From Sva-07 sp031426215 (GTDB lineage: Bacteria > Actinomycetota > Acidimicrobiia > Acidimicrobiales > Ilumatobacteraceae): DNA of 29,964 bases. The notes beneath the pieces are model-generated. The model had not been told where the DNA came from and made no database searches. It saw nothing but the letters and a program-made list of their open reading frames with translations. This document shows, piece by piece, positions 1 through 7,682 of the stretch. The stretch is taken from the NCBI GenBank assembly GCA_031426215.1, contig JANPKU010000056.1, positions 1-29,964 on the forward strand, in the 5' to 3' direction. The number at the start of each line of letters is the position of its first letter. Position 1 is the stretch's first letter. A program made the translations under genes and the position numbers.

Positions 1-510
1 GGGGGTCATCATCCTGTGCACTCGGGCGGCCACGATGTGTCGGTTCGTACCCAGTACTCCTACCGCAACGGCCGCTTCCGTTGTGGCCAACTGAACGTGC
101 TGGTTGCGCTCACCGACATCGGCCCCGGCGATGGTCCGACGATGATCGTGCCGGGCAGTCACAAGGCGAACTTCGCTCACCCGCTAGCGGGTGACTACGC
201 GCGTGGTGACCGGATGGACGACCTCGCGCATGTGGTGCCGATGCACTGCAACGCGGGTGATGCGCTGGTCTTCGTCGACGCGTGCATGCACGGTGGCAGC
301 ACTCGAACTGCGGCCGGTGACCGTCGCGTCGTGATCCTGCGTTACGGGCCGCCGTGGGCGACACCGCGGTTCGGATACCGCCTGTCGACGGAGTTCCTGG
401 ATCGGCTGACGCCCGAGCGTCGCCGCATCATGCAACCGATCGCTCCGATCGAGCCAGGATCGTCCACCGTCCCGGTCGATCTCCATTCCACCTACCAGTC
501 CACCGACTGA
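1..510 (+). CDS. Phytanoyl-CoA dioxygenase (PhyH) family protein, 3' part
   Basis: The reading frame is open from the first base, so only the last 169 residues are present and the true start lies upstream of the window. The segment reading NVLVALTDIGPGDGPTMIV followed by PGSHK is the core strand of PhyH-type Fe(II)/2-oxoglutarate dioxygenases, and the later CMHGGSTRTAAGDRRVVILRY carries the distal metal-binding His and the Arg that normally holds 2-oxoglutarate. The proximal HxD pair should lie upstream and cannot be checked. Such enzymes hydroxylate diverse small molecules; the substrate cannot be told from this fragment. The gene ends just before a perfect palindrome and faces a convergent operon. 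Confidence 0.8.
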   Translation, partial: GGHHPVHSGGHDVSVRTQYSYRNGRFRCGQLNVLVALTDIGPGDGPTMIVPGSHKANFAHPLAGDYARGDRMDDLAHVVPMHCNAGDALVFVDACMHGGSTRTAAGDRRVVILRYGPPWATPRFGYRLSTEFLDRLTPERRRIMQPIAPIEPGSSTVPVDLHSTYQSTD

Positions 511-511
511 C

Positions 512-544
512 AATCTCGATTGGGGTCAGACCCCAATCGAGATT
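512..544. terminator. Perfect 16-bp palindrome, likely bidirectional terminator
   Basis: Arms at 512-527 and 529-544 are exact reverse complements around a single A, so a transcript from either strand can form a long hairpin. It fills the gap between the PhyH gene (+, ends 510) and the selenoprotein gene (-, ends 548). There is no clear T tract. The core GGGGTCAGACCCC also looks like a dispersed palindromic repeat, so it may be a mobile repeat serving as a terminator. Confidence 0.6.
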
Positions 545-547
545 CGG

Positions 548-1078
548 TCAGACCTGCGAGGTGATGCTGGCGAGGATGTCGTCGAAGGCGGCGTCGGCGT
601 AGGCGATCATCTCGTCGTCGGTGCGGTCCTGGATCGGGTGTGGCGTGAACACGCGTGCCACCGACGCGAACCCGAGCGATGTCGACTGGGCGACCGCCGC
701 ATCGACGAATCCCTCCGACGCCACGAAGACGCCAGGGATGCCTCGCAGCTCCAGATCACTGATGTCGTGCACACTGCACGACGTGCAACTGCCTCAATCG
801 GCCAACGCTTCGATCACGACCTGACACTCGACCGAGATCTCGTGACGCAGGTCGACGGGCGCCGGCTTGGTGAACGTCGGCTTCTTGTACCGCTTGACGT
901 TCGCACCGACACCGACCAGTCGCTCCTCGAGCCGATCGAGGAACACGTCGCCACGCGGTTTGGAGATGTCGAGCAATCCGACGGTGAGCCCCGCCAGCGA
1001 CGATGGCCGGTCGAGTCGCATTCGTTCGGCGACCGTGCGCTCGCTCGTTGGGTCGAGGATCGTGCGAGTGTGGGACAT
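548..1078 (-). CDS. UGSC-family selenoprotein (UGA read as selenocysteine)
   Basis: Read from ATG at 1078 the frame runs 94 codons to an in-frame TGA at 796-794 and then continues without interruption to a TGA at 550-548, giving 176 residues with position 95 as selenocysteine. Around the UGA the protein reads EALAD-U-GSCTSCSVHD, which is the motif that names the UGSC family (Sec or Cys, then Gly-Ser-Cys). Flanking blocks such as KPTFTKPAP before and the VFTPHPIQDRTDDEM stretch after it look like one conserved protein, not two genes. The fold and reaction of the family are not established to my knowledge; a thiol or selenol redox role is inferred from U-G-S-C and from the thioredoxin-domain gene 7 nt upstream. 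A candidate SECIS hairpin lies at 764-782. Standard annotation would give two truncated ORFs or a pseudogene. Confidence 0.88.
764..782 (-). promoter_or_regulatory. Candidate bacterial SECIS element
   Basis: On the minus strand the RNA GUCGUGCA-GUG-UGCACGAC forms a perfect 8-bp stem with a 3-nt loop beginning G-U. The loop starts 20 nt after the UGA at 796-794. Bacterial SECIS hairpins lie inside the coding sequence just 3' of the UGA and usually have a G in the first loop positions, the part read by SelB. The hairpin coincides with codons for the Cys-rich SCSVHD segment, so base pairing and coding sequence are shared. Confidence 0.75.
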
Positions 1079-1085
1079 GATCGCG

Positions 1086-2537
1086 TCAGTATGTCACCGC
1101 TCGGGTGACCGGCTTCGACCCGACGTCGCCGTTGGCCCAACCGCCGATGATCTCGGAGAACAGCCCGGTGCCGTTGCCGGCGTAGGCGAGCATCAGACCG
1201 CCCGGGCGGAACTTCGGCAGTGAGGGCGCATCGGCGAACGCCACGGGAAGGCCCTCGGACATGCCACCGGCGCCGCGAACCAGTTCCGAACCGGGACGGT
1301 TCAGGTGCTCGGAGATTCCCGCCACGATCCGTTCGCGGTCCCACCCGGCCTCTGCGAACACGCGGGCATGCTCGGGGCCCATCACCAAGATCGCGTCGAA
1401 GCCGAGCACCAGTTTGGGATGGTGCATGGCTTGCAGACTCGCCGCCAACGAGCGGGCGAGGGAATCCGGTTCGCGCGAGAGTTGATCGACGACGCACCGG
1501 GTGCCTTCGCCGGCGAACAACGTGACTGCGTCGACGCCGGGCTCGATGCGGTGCTCGACTGCGAGGGTGCCGTACGGCGAGTCGACGTCGTTCTCGGCGA
1601 AACAGAACCCGATCTTGCCGGGGCTTCCATGAGTCGCCCGATCGACTTCGCCGGGTCGACCACCGCCGACGTTTCGTACCACCAACTGCAGTGCGCGGCC
1701 GATCGTGGAGTTTGCTCGATTGCCCTGGCCGAGGGCGTTGCCGCCCGAGTTCATTCCGATCGCATGCGTTCCCGGTCCGCTGCACACGATGACCGGACCG
1801 ACCGGCATCGTGGTGGCGAGCAGGCCGTGCATGTTGAACTCGTGGGTGCAGGCCGCCTCGACCGCCGTGAGCACCCACGGCAGGTACTCGGGTAGGCAGC
1901 CCGCCATCACCGCCGCGACGGCGACCTTCTCCACGGTGACCTCGACGAGATCTGGCGGCACCGTGGCCACCACGTCGAACGGGCGGCGTGTCGTGCCGGC
2001 GAGCATGCGCATCACGCGCACCTCCGTGGGAGGCACCACGGGGAGACCATCGGTCCATCCCCTGGTGAACATCATCTCCATCTCGTCCTCGGCATCGGCA
2101 ACGTCGATCCGTCGAGAGGCCAGCACCGAGGCGCCGAAGCGCACGTTCAGTTCGTCGACCAGATCGGGATCAACGCTCATCGACCCGCAGCCGGGTCGCA
2201 TCAACGGCAGGTCGGGACCGAGTCCACCGATCCCGGTGATGCGTTCCCACTCGTTGCGGTGCCACCCGACCGTGCGTTCGACCTCGACGCCGTCGACGAC
2301 GCGAATGACGGTCGGCACCGTCTCGATGTGGTGATGCCAGCTGATCGCGAGGTCGGCGTCGTGCACGGGGACAGGCGACTCGGGAAATCCCGGATCGTCC
2401 TGGGTGTAGACGGTCAGCGTGGTCGCTTCGTCGAGTTGGCGAAGCACCGTGCTGACGGAGTGACAGGTCGCACATTCCTCCTTGAGGACCACCACGATCC
2501 CATCGGGCAGCGCAGGCGATTGGGTCGGAGCGGGCAT
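1086..2537 (-). CDS. Thioredoxin-domain protein fused to a large conserved domain, partner of the UGSC selenoprotein
   Basis: 483 residues from ATG at 2537; an earlier ATG in frame (2621) would add 28 residues of basic, low-quality sequence. Residues about 10-110 look like a thioredoxin fold: a CATC redox pair at 22-25 in the usual N-terminal place, and VPTVI supplying the cis-proline loop. Residues about 115-483 form a second domain I do not recognise, with blocks such as RGWTDGLPVVPPTE, ATTMPVGPVIVCSGPG and GNALGQGNRANSTIGR that look like a conserved ligand or active site. The stop is 7 nt before the selenoprotein start, so the two are almost surely co-transcribed and may form a redox relay. 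TACCGT lies 6 nt before the ATG, suggesting a leaderless transcript. Confidence 0.7.
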   Translation of the reverse strand: MPAPTQSPALPDGIVVVLKEECATCHSVSTVLRQLDEATTLTVYTQDDPGFPESPVPVHDADLAISWHHHIETVPTVIRVVDGVEVERTVGWHRNEWERITGIGGLGPDLPLMRPGCGSMSVDPDLVDELNVRFGASVLASRRIDVADAEDEMEMMFTRGWTDGLPVVPPTEVRVMRMLAGTTRRPFDVVATVPPDLVEVTVEKVAVAAVMAGCLPEYLPWVLTAVEAACTHEFNMHGLLATTMPVGPVIVCSGPGTHAIGMNSGGNALGQGNRANSTIGRALQLVVRNVGGGRPGEVDRATHGSPGKIGFCFAENDVDSPYGTLAVEHRIEPGVDAVTLFAGEGTRCVVDQLSREPDSLARSLAASLQAMHHPKLVLGFDAILVMGPEHARVFAEAGWDRERIVAGISEHLNRPGSELVRGAGGMSEGLPVAFADAPSLPKFRPGGLMLAYAGNGTGLFSEIIGGWANGDVGSKPVTRAVTY

Positions 2538-2707
2538 GGTCCGACGGTAGCAATCGGTTCGCTTGCGCAGCCCAGTCGGCGCCGGTGCTCGATGGTCACG
2601 CGAGCGAGCGACGCACGTCACGCGCTCGGAGTTGCGTCCAGGTACCGAAAAGGTTCTATCGTGCGTTCATCGGGGGTTCACTTGACACAGGTACCGCGAG
2701 TGACGGA

Positions 2708-3541
2708 ATGGCGCTGACGTTCCACGGCGTCCGTGGTTCCACCCCGTGCAACGGCGACGAGATCGCCCGCTACGGCGGCAACACCTCGTGCGTGTCACTG
2801 GCGGTCCCCGGCCACGACCCGATCCTGTTCGATCTCGGTACCGGCCTGCGGTACTTCGGGCTCACCCAGCCGGTCGACCAGCCGTTCAAGGGCACCTGTC
2901 TGCTGAGTCATCTCCACTGGGATCACATCCAGGGTCTGCCGTTCTTCAAACCGTTCCTGAAGCCTGGTGCCAACGTCACGATCTACGCCCCGGAGCAGCC
3001 CGGTGACACCACCGTCGCGGACGTGTTCGCCGACACGATCAAGCCACCGCTGTTCCCCATCCACTTCTCGATGTTCCCCGGCATGGTCGACATCCACGAG
3101 GTCGGCGACGACGAGTTCGACATCGGCGACGTCCACGTGATGACGCGGCTCATCCCGCACGTCGGCCATACGGTCGGTTACCGGGTCGAGTGGAACGGGC
3201 GGTCGGTGGTGTACATGAGCGACCACCAGATGCCGAGCGACGGTTCGCATTCTGCGTGGCCCGGTGTGTTCGATCTCTGCAACGGCGCGGACCTGCTGAT
3301 CCACGACGCGCAGTATACGCCCGAGGAGTTCGCCACCAAGCGCGACTGGGGCCACTGCACTCCCGAATTCGCCGTGTGGCTCGCCGGGAAGGCAGGGGTC
3401 AAGCGCCTGGCGCTGTTCCATCACGACCCGGCGCACGACGACGACGAACTCGACTCGATGCTCGCTCCGGTCATCGAGTGCGCCGCCAAGCTCGGCGTCG
3501 ACGCCTTTGCCGCTCGCGAGCGCACCACCGTCACGATCTGA
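2708..3541 (+). CDS. Metallo-beta-lactamase-fold hydrolase (PhnP-like group)
   Basis: 277 residues from ATG at 2708; the longer frame back to 2585 adds sequence unlike the family. The N-terminus VRGSTPCNGDEIARYGGNTS is typical of the MBL group related to PhnP and cyclic-phosphate phosphodiesterases. The metal site is seen as HLHWDH at residues 68-73, with further candidate ligands in IPHVGHT, in YMSDHQ and in LFHHDPAHDDDE near the C-terminus. The expected activity is hydrolysis of a phosphodiester or similar bond by a dinuclear zinc centre; the substrate is unknown. It starts a two-gene operon with the MauE-like gene, whose ATG is 4 nt after its stop. Confidence 0.8.
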   Translation: MALTFHGVRGSTPCNGDEIARYGGNTSCVSLAVPGHDPILFDLGTGLRYFGLTQPVDQPFKGTCLLSHLHWDHIQGLPFFKPFLKPGANVTIYAPEQPGDTTVADVFADTIKPPLFPIHFSMFPGMVDIHEVGDDEFDIGDVHVMTRLIPHVGHTVGYRVEWNGRSVVYMSDHQMPSDGSHSAWPGVFDLCNGADLLIHDAQYTPEEFATKRDWGHCTPEFAVWLAGKAGVKRLALFHHDPAHDDDELDSMLAPVIECAAKLGVDAFAARERTTVTI

Positions 3542-3545
3542 CGTC

Positions 3546-3926
3546 ATGTCCGCCGTCGGGGTGGTGGCATCGATCCTGCTCGGTCTGGTCTTCCTCGTCT
3601 CTGGCGGTTCGAAGATCGCTGCGGGACCTGCGTGGCCCGAGCAGGCACGAGCGCTGGGTGCACCGATGTTCGTGGTTCCGGTGCTGCCGTGGGTGGAGAT
3701 CGTGCTCGGAGCCATCCTTGCAATGCAGCTCGCGCCGATGGTGGCGGCCGCAGCCGCATTGGTACTGCTGGTCGGATTCACGGCGCTGATCGTGCGTCGG
3801 CTGATGCAGGGTCGGCATCCTCCCTGCGCATGCTTCGGGTCGTGGTCGGCCAAGCCGCTTGGAGCGGGTCACGTCGCCCGCAACGCCGGGTTCATCGTGC
3901 TCGCGATCTTCAGCCTCTTGGCGTGA
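3546..3926 (+). CDS. MauE/DoxX-family membrane protein
   Basis: 126 residues with four hydrophobic segments (about 3-20, 38-55, 60-80 and 105-124), so an inner-membrane protein. The loop HPPCACFGSW carries the C-x-C-F-G motif that marks MauE-type redox-associated membrane proteins, and the N-terminal LVFLVSGGSKI is typical of the MauE/DoxX superfamily. MauE relatives are linked to thiol-disulfide handling of exported proteins, but no TlpA or DsbD partner is seen here. ATG at 3546 follows the MBL gene stop by 4 nt, implying coupling. The gene converges on the S9 peptidase, only 3 nt separating the stops. Confidence 0.75.
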   Translation: MSAVGVVASILLGLVFLVSGGSKIAAGPAWPEQARALGAPMFVVPVLPWVEIVLGAILAMQLAPMVAAAAALVLLVGFTALIVRRLMQGRHPPCACFGSWSAKPLGAGHVARNAGFIVLAIFSLLA

Positions 3927-3929
3927 CGG

Positions 3930-6020
3930 CTACGTGGTGGCGAGGATGAACGCGAGGGTTCGGGCTTCGTCTCGCCACGCGTCGTAGCGTCCCGTCGGGC
4001 CACCGTGGCCTGCTCCGAGTTCGGTGCGCAGCACGATCGGCGCCGAGCCGGTCGAAACATCTCGCAATCGGGCGATCCACTTGGCCGGCTCATGGACGCT
4101 GACGCGCGGATCGTTCAGTCCGGCGGTGGCGTACACGGCCGGATAGTCCGCAGCCACCGTGTTGTCGTAGGGGGAGTACTCGAGGATGCACGACGCGTAC
4201 GGCTCGGCGCGCGGGTCGCCCCATTCCTCCCACTCGGTGACGGTGAGCGGCAGGGTCGGGTCGCTCATGGTGTTGACCACGTCGACGAACGGCACCTCGG
4301 CGACGACGCTCGCGAAGAGATCTGGACGCTTCGTCATGCATGCGCCGACCAGCAGCCCGCCGGCCGACCCACCACGAATCGCGAGCCGGTCGGGATCGAC
4401 GATGCCGGCGGTCACCAGGTGTTCGCCGCAGGCGATCATGTCGCCGAACGTGTTCGCCTTGGCGAGGAGTTTGCCGTCGAGATACCAGCTGCGCCCCAGT
4501 TCGCCGCCACCGCGCGTGTGGGCGAGCGCCCACACGTAGCCCCGGTCGAGCAGCGACAATCGGGCGACCGAGAACCACGGCGGCAGCGACACCTCGTAGG
4601 CCCCGTAGCCGTAGAGGACTCCGGGCGCGGTGGCGTCGAGTTCGGTGTCGGTGCGTCGCACGATGTCGATCGGCACCCTGGTGCCGTCGGTGGCGTCGGC
4701 CCAGATCCGCTCGGTGGTGTATGCGTCGAGGTCGACGTTCGGCGTGGGGATCCGTCGCAGCAGGGTCCGCTCGCCGGTGGCGGCGTGCTCGTCGTACAGC
4801 GAGGTGGGCAGGGTCAGCGACTGCATCGTGAAGCGCACGAGTTCGGTCGACCATTGGGGATTCGCCGTCGGCTCGACGTCATGAGGTTCGGTCCCGAGAT
4901 CGATGACGCGCTCGGTGCGATCACGAAACAGGATCCGCAGGCGGGGCTGAGCGTCGACCCACTCGTGGATCAGCAGATGGCTCTCGAATGCGTCAGCGCC
5001 GAGGATGCGTCGACCGGGTACGTGGGCAACGAGCTCGGTCCACGAGGCCGGGTCGGTGGTGTCGGCATCGTCGTCGGCGATGAGGAGTCGGAAGTCGACC
5101 GCGTCGTCGTTCGTGTGCATCACGAACGAGTCGCCCCAGTGATCGATGCCGTACTCGACGTCGTCGCGCCGTGGCGTCACGACGATCGGCTCATCCGTGG
5201 GTTGATCGGTCGAAATGATCCGGGCGTCGGCGCTGGTCCGGCTGGCCGAGTTGATGACGATCCACTGCTCCGACCGCGTCGTGCCGATCCCGACGAAGAA
5301 GCGTTCGTCGGGTTCGTGGAACACCAACACGTCGTCGGATCGCGGAGTGCCGACCTGGTGACGCCAGACGGTGGACGGCCGCTCCTGCTCGTCAGGGGTC
5401 ACGTAGAAGACGTACCGGCTGTCTCGTGACCACGCGATGCCGCCATTCGCCACGTCGTCGAGGCGATCGTCCAGATCGACACCGCTGGTGAGGTCGCGGA
5501 ACTGCAGGGTGTAGTGCTCGTCGCCGGCGAGGTCGCTCGACCAGGCGAGGAGTCGGTGGTCCATCGACACGTCGAAGGCGCCGAGGTCGAAGAACTCGCG
5601 GCCGTCGGCTTCGAGGTTCTCGTCGAGGAGGACCGTCTCGGTCGCGCGATCGAGCGTCGGGCCGCGGTGATGGACCGGGTAGCTCATCCCCTCGGTGGTC
5701 GAGCTGACGTACCACCACGGACCGAACTCGACGGGTGTCGACATGTCGGTTTCCTGAACTCGGGATCGGATCTCGCCGAAGATCGCTTCGATCGTGTCGG
5801 CGTGCGGATCGAAGAACCGAGCAGCTGCGTCGTTCTCGGCACGGAGGTAGTCGAGCAGCGCCGGGTCGTCGACGTCACGCATCCACGCGTAGGGGTCGGA
5901 GACGTCGCCGGTCGGTCGATGCCACGTGTGTTTGCGGCGCTGGGCACTCGGCGGTGGCGGTGTGTTGGTTGTATCGGGGTTGTTCGGTGTGTCGGATTTC
6001 TGATCATCTTGTGCTGTCAC
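3930..6020 (-). CDS. S9 family prolyl oligopeptidase / oligopeptidase B-like peptidase
   Basis: 696 residues when started at GTG 6020, close to the usual oligopeptidase B length; the open frame extends further but overlaps the divergent ferredoxin gene. RRKHTWHRPTGDVSDPYAWM is the typical S9A N-terminus, followed by a beta-propeller region (about 70-400) and an alpha/beta-hydrolase domain. The catalytic triad can be read as Ser552 in GGSAGG, Asp637 in GLNDPRV and His672 in GAGHGG. No signal peptide is seen, so it is probably cytoplasmic and cleaves short peptides after basic residues or proline; specificity is not certain. TACATT at 6035-6030 is a candidate -10 for a nearly leaderless message. 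Confidence 0.88.
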   Translation of the reverse strand: MTAQDDQKSDTPNNPDTTNTPPPPSAQRRKHTWHRPTGDVSDPYAWMRDVDDPALLDYLRAENDAAARFFDPHADTIEAIFGEIRSRVQETDMSTPVEFGPWWYVSSTTEGMSYPVHHRGPTLDRATETVLLDENLEADGREFFDLGAFDVSMDHRLLAWSSDLAGDEHYTLQFRDLTSGVDLDDRLDDVANGGIAWSRDSRYVFYVTPDEQERPSTVWRHQVGTPRSDDVLVFHEPDERFFVGIGTTRSEQWIVINSASRTSADARIISTDQPTDEPIVVTPRRDDVEYGIDHWGDSFVMHTNDDAVDFRLLIADDDADTTDPASWTELVAHVPGRRILGADAFESHLLIHEWVDAQPRLRILFRDRTERVIDLGTEPHDVEPTANPQWSTELVRFTMQSLTLPTSLYDEHAATGERTLLRRIPTPNVDLDAYTTERIWADATDGTRVPIDIVRRTDTELDATAPGVLYGYGAYEVSLPPWFSVARLSLLDRGYVWALAHTRGGGELGRSWYLDGKLLAKANTFGDMIACGEHLVTAGIVDPDRLAIRGGSAGGLLVGACMTKRPDLFASVVAEVPFVDVVNTMSDPTLPLTVTEWEEWGDPRAEPYASCILEYSPYDNTVAADYPAVYATAGLNDPRVSVHEPAKWIARLRDVSTGSAPIVLRTELGAGHGGPTGRYDAWRDEARTLAFILATT

Positions 6021-6062
6021 GGTCGAGCCAATGTAGACAGCCAGCGGTACCGTTCGGTCACC

Positions 6063-6356
6063 ATGCGTGTGTGGATCGACCAAGACCTGTGCACCGGTGA
6101 CGGGCTCTGCGTGGATCACTGCCCCGACGTCTTCGTGCAACTCGAAGATGGCATCGCGTACGTCGTCGAAGATGGCGACGTGCTCAACGATCCCGGCGGA
6201 TCGGGGAGCTTGGCCTGGGTGAGCGAGCGGAACATCTCCGACGCGATCCACGCTGCCGAACTCTGCCCGGGCGAGTGCATTTTCATTGAAATCGACGTGC
6301 CCGTCAGCGTCGGTGGCGGGGAAGATCTCGACGACTTCGCAGACGACGCCGCCTGA
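6063..6356 (+). CDS. Single-cluster ferredoxin with an Asp in the cluster motif
   Basis: 97 residues. The cluster motif reads C10-TG-D13-GL-C16-VDH-C20-P, with the last ligand C68 in ELCP. This C-x2-D-x2-C ... CP layout resembles the Pyrococcus furiosus ferredoxin, where Asp is the fourth ligand of a [4Fe-4S] cluster and the Cys at the position of C20 is not a ligand. A further Cys, C72, follows. In actinobacteria such ferredoxins usually feed electrons to cytochrome P450s or other monooxygenases; no such partner is in the window. The C-terminus is highly acidic. It diverges from the S9 peptidase with a 42-nt gap. ATG at 6063 is chosen because the Fd fold starts there. Confidence 0.85.
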   Translation: MRVWIDQDLCTGDGLCVDHCPDVFVQLEDGIAYVVEDGDVLNDPGGSGSLAWVSERNISDAIHAAELCPGECIFIEIDVPVSVGGGEDLDDFADDAA

Positions 6357-6367
6357 CCCCGCACGCG

Positions 6368-6397
6368 GAGAAACCGGAGGCGAACCCCCGGTTTCTC
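6368..6397. terminator. Bidirectional terminator hairpin
   Basis: Arms GAGAAACCGG (6368-6377) and CCGGTTTCTC (6388-6397) form a perfect 10-bp stem with a 10-nt loop. It sits 11 nt after the ferredoxin stop and 42 nt from the end of the convergent surface-protein gene, so it can serve both. Confidence 0.7.
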
Positions 6398-6439
6398 GTT
6401 GCAATGTCGCCGAAGCGACCGGCGTTCAAACGGTGTTGG

Positions 6440-7490
6440 TCAGCGGTAGTAGCCGAAGACGTCGACGACGAAGTCGGTGCTGCCGGTCTGATTGCCGCAG
6501 TACACCCTGATCTCGCGCTCGGCGTCGACGGGCACAGTGACCGAGTTGGCGATCTGGATGTCGCCAGGACCCCAGTTGAGCAGTGACGCCGTCACGGTTG
6601 TCTTGTCGCCGGCGGTGACCTGCAGGAAGTTCGGGGCGGTCATGTTGACTGCAGTCAGGTTGATCTCGACGGCGGTGGCGCCGAGAGGCACGGCGTTCCG
6701 CCAGGGTGACGGTGCCGCTCTCGTTGCGACCGTCGGCCACGCTGACCACGCGATTGGTGTTGGGCGCCAGCACGCCCTTGACGGTGTAGGCGGCCTGGCG
6801 GGAGTCGTAGACGCGCTGCGGGTCGATGGCGTGGAACGCGCCGGCGGTTGGCGTGCCCGCCAACTTGACGAAGCGTACGGCGGTGGCGTCAGTCGTTGTC
6901 GGTGCAGGAACCGTGAACCACAACGTGCCCACGGCGTCGGCGTACAACTCGCCCGCGACATGATCGCCCGGGGTCGGTCCGGTCACCGCGCCGGTGAGGG
7001 GTACGAACCGGATCTGTGCTCCACCGAGTGATGCCACGGCGAGACCGGTCGGGACGGGATCGGTCGCAGTGGCCGCTGCGGGTGCGAGGTTTGCGGCGAC
7101 GACGCCGAAGCCGGTGGCCTGGTCGGTCGAGCCGTGGAGCCCGTTCGCCACGTCGGCGTTGCCGTACCCGCCAACCTGGCCTGGGAACGGTGCGTCGGCG
7201 GCGGGGACCGCGCCTGCGACGCTCAGCGAGCTCGGCCCTGCCGGCCGTGCAGCCGCCGGGTCGTGAACGAGGGTCGTCGGGGTGACGCTGGTGTTCGTCT
7301 GCGCTGCACCGAGTTCGAGAGAATCTTCTGCCTGACCCTCCACTCCAGCGGAGACCCTGCCGTTGCTCAGCAGGACGACGCCGGCTGCGGCGCCGGCGCC
7401 ACCGATGGCGAGCTTGCGCAGCATGGCGCGGCGGTCGTTGGGGGCCAGATCGGTGTCGGTGGTCTCTGGGTCGGCGATGGATTCGGTCAT
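6440..7490 (-). pseudogene. Tat-exported surface protein, interrupted by a 1-nt frameshift
   Basis: From ATG 7490 (AGGAG about 9 nt upstream) the protein begins with DRRAMLRKLAIGGAGAAAG, a twin-arginine-like signal with a hydrophobic stretch and a small-residue cleavage region. The middle is rich in Ala, Thr, Pro and Gly. The first frame is good up to SGTVTLA near 6699; the sequence then continues one base out of step as NAVPLGATAVEINLTAVN and ends with STDFVVDVFGYYR at 6440. That ending is a recurrent C-terminal module of actinobacterial surface proteins. Removing one G/C at about 6698-6699 gives an intact 349-residue protein, so the break is recent or a sequencing error. Function unknown; probably secreted. 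Confidence 0.75.
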
Positions 7491-7669
7491 GGCGGTCACT
7501 CCTGTGTGGTTGGCGGAATTCGCTTCACATGACGAGGCAACACCTCGTCGGCTCGTCGTAACGCAACTGTAATACTGCTTCGACCCCGAATACAGGTCGC
7601 CCCGAAGCGATGGCCGGTCGTACCGGCGTGCAAACCCTGAGGCACGAGGGTGTCGCAGATCTCGCCGCG

Positions 7670-7675
7670 TACAAT
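7670..7675 (+). promoter_or_regulatory. -10 element TACAAT, leaderless
   Basis: TACAAT ends 7 nt before ATG 7683, so transcription would begin at or next to the start codon. No convincing -35 is seen, and the candidate Shine-Dalgarno (CTGGGCG) is poor. Confidence 0.55.
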
Positions 7676-7682
7676 CTGGGCG

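Noticed and set aside
794..796. TGA as a genuine stop making the UGSC gene a pseudogene or two genes
   Set aside because: It falls exactly on the U of the U-G-S-C motif, coding signal continues in the same frame on both sides, and a SECIS-like hairpin follows.
814..2058. 414-codon frame on the minus strand overlapping the thioredoxin-domain gene
   Set aside because: Composition is Arg-rich shadow sequence with no recognisable motif, and the other frame has a CxxC thioredoxin domain and operon spacing.
4005..5429. 474-codon open frame on the + strand
   Set aside because: It lies antisense to the S9 peptidase, whose full catalytic triad and family sequence are clear; long shadow frames are common in high-GC DNA.
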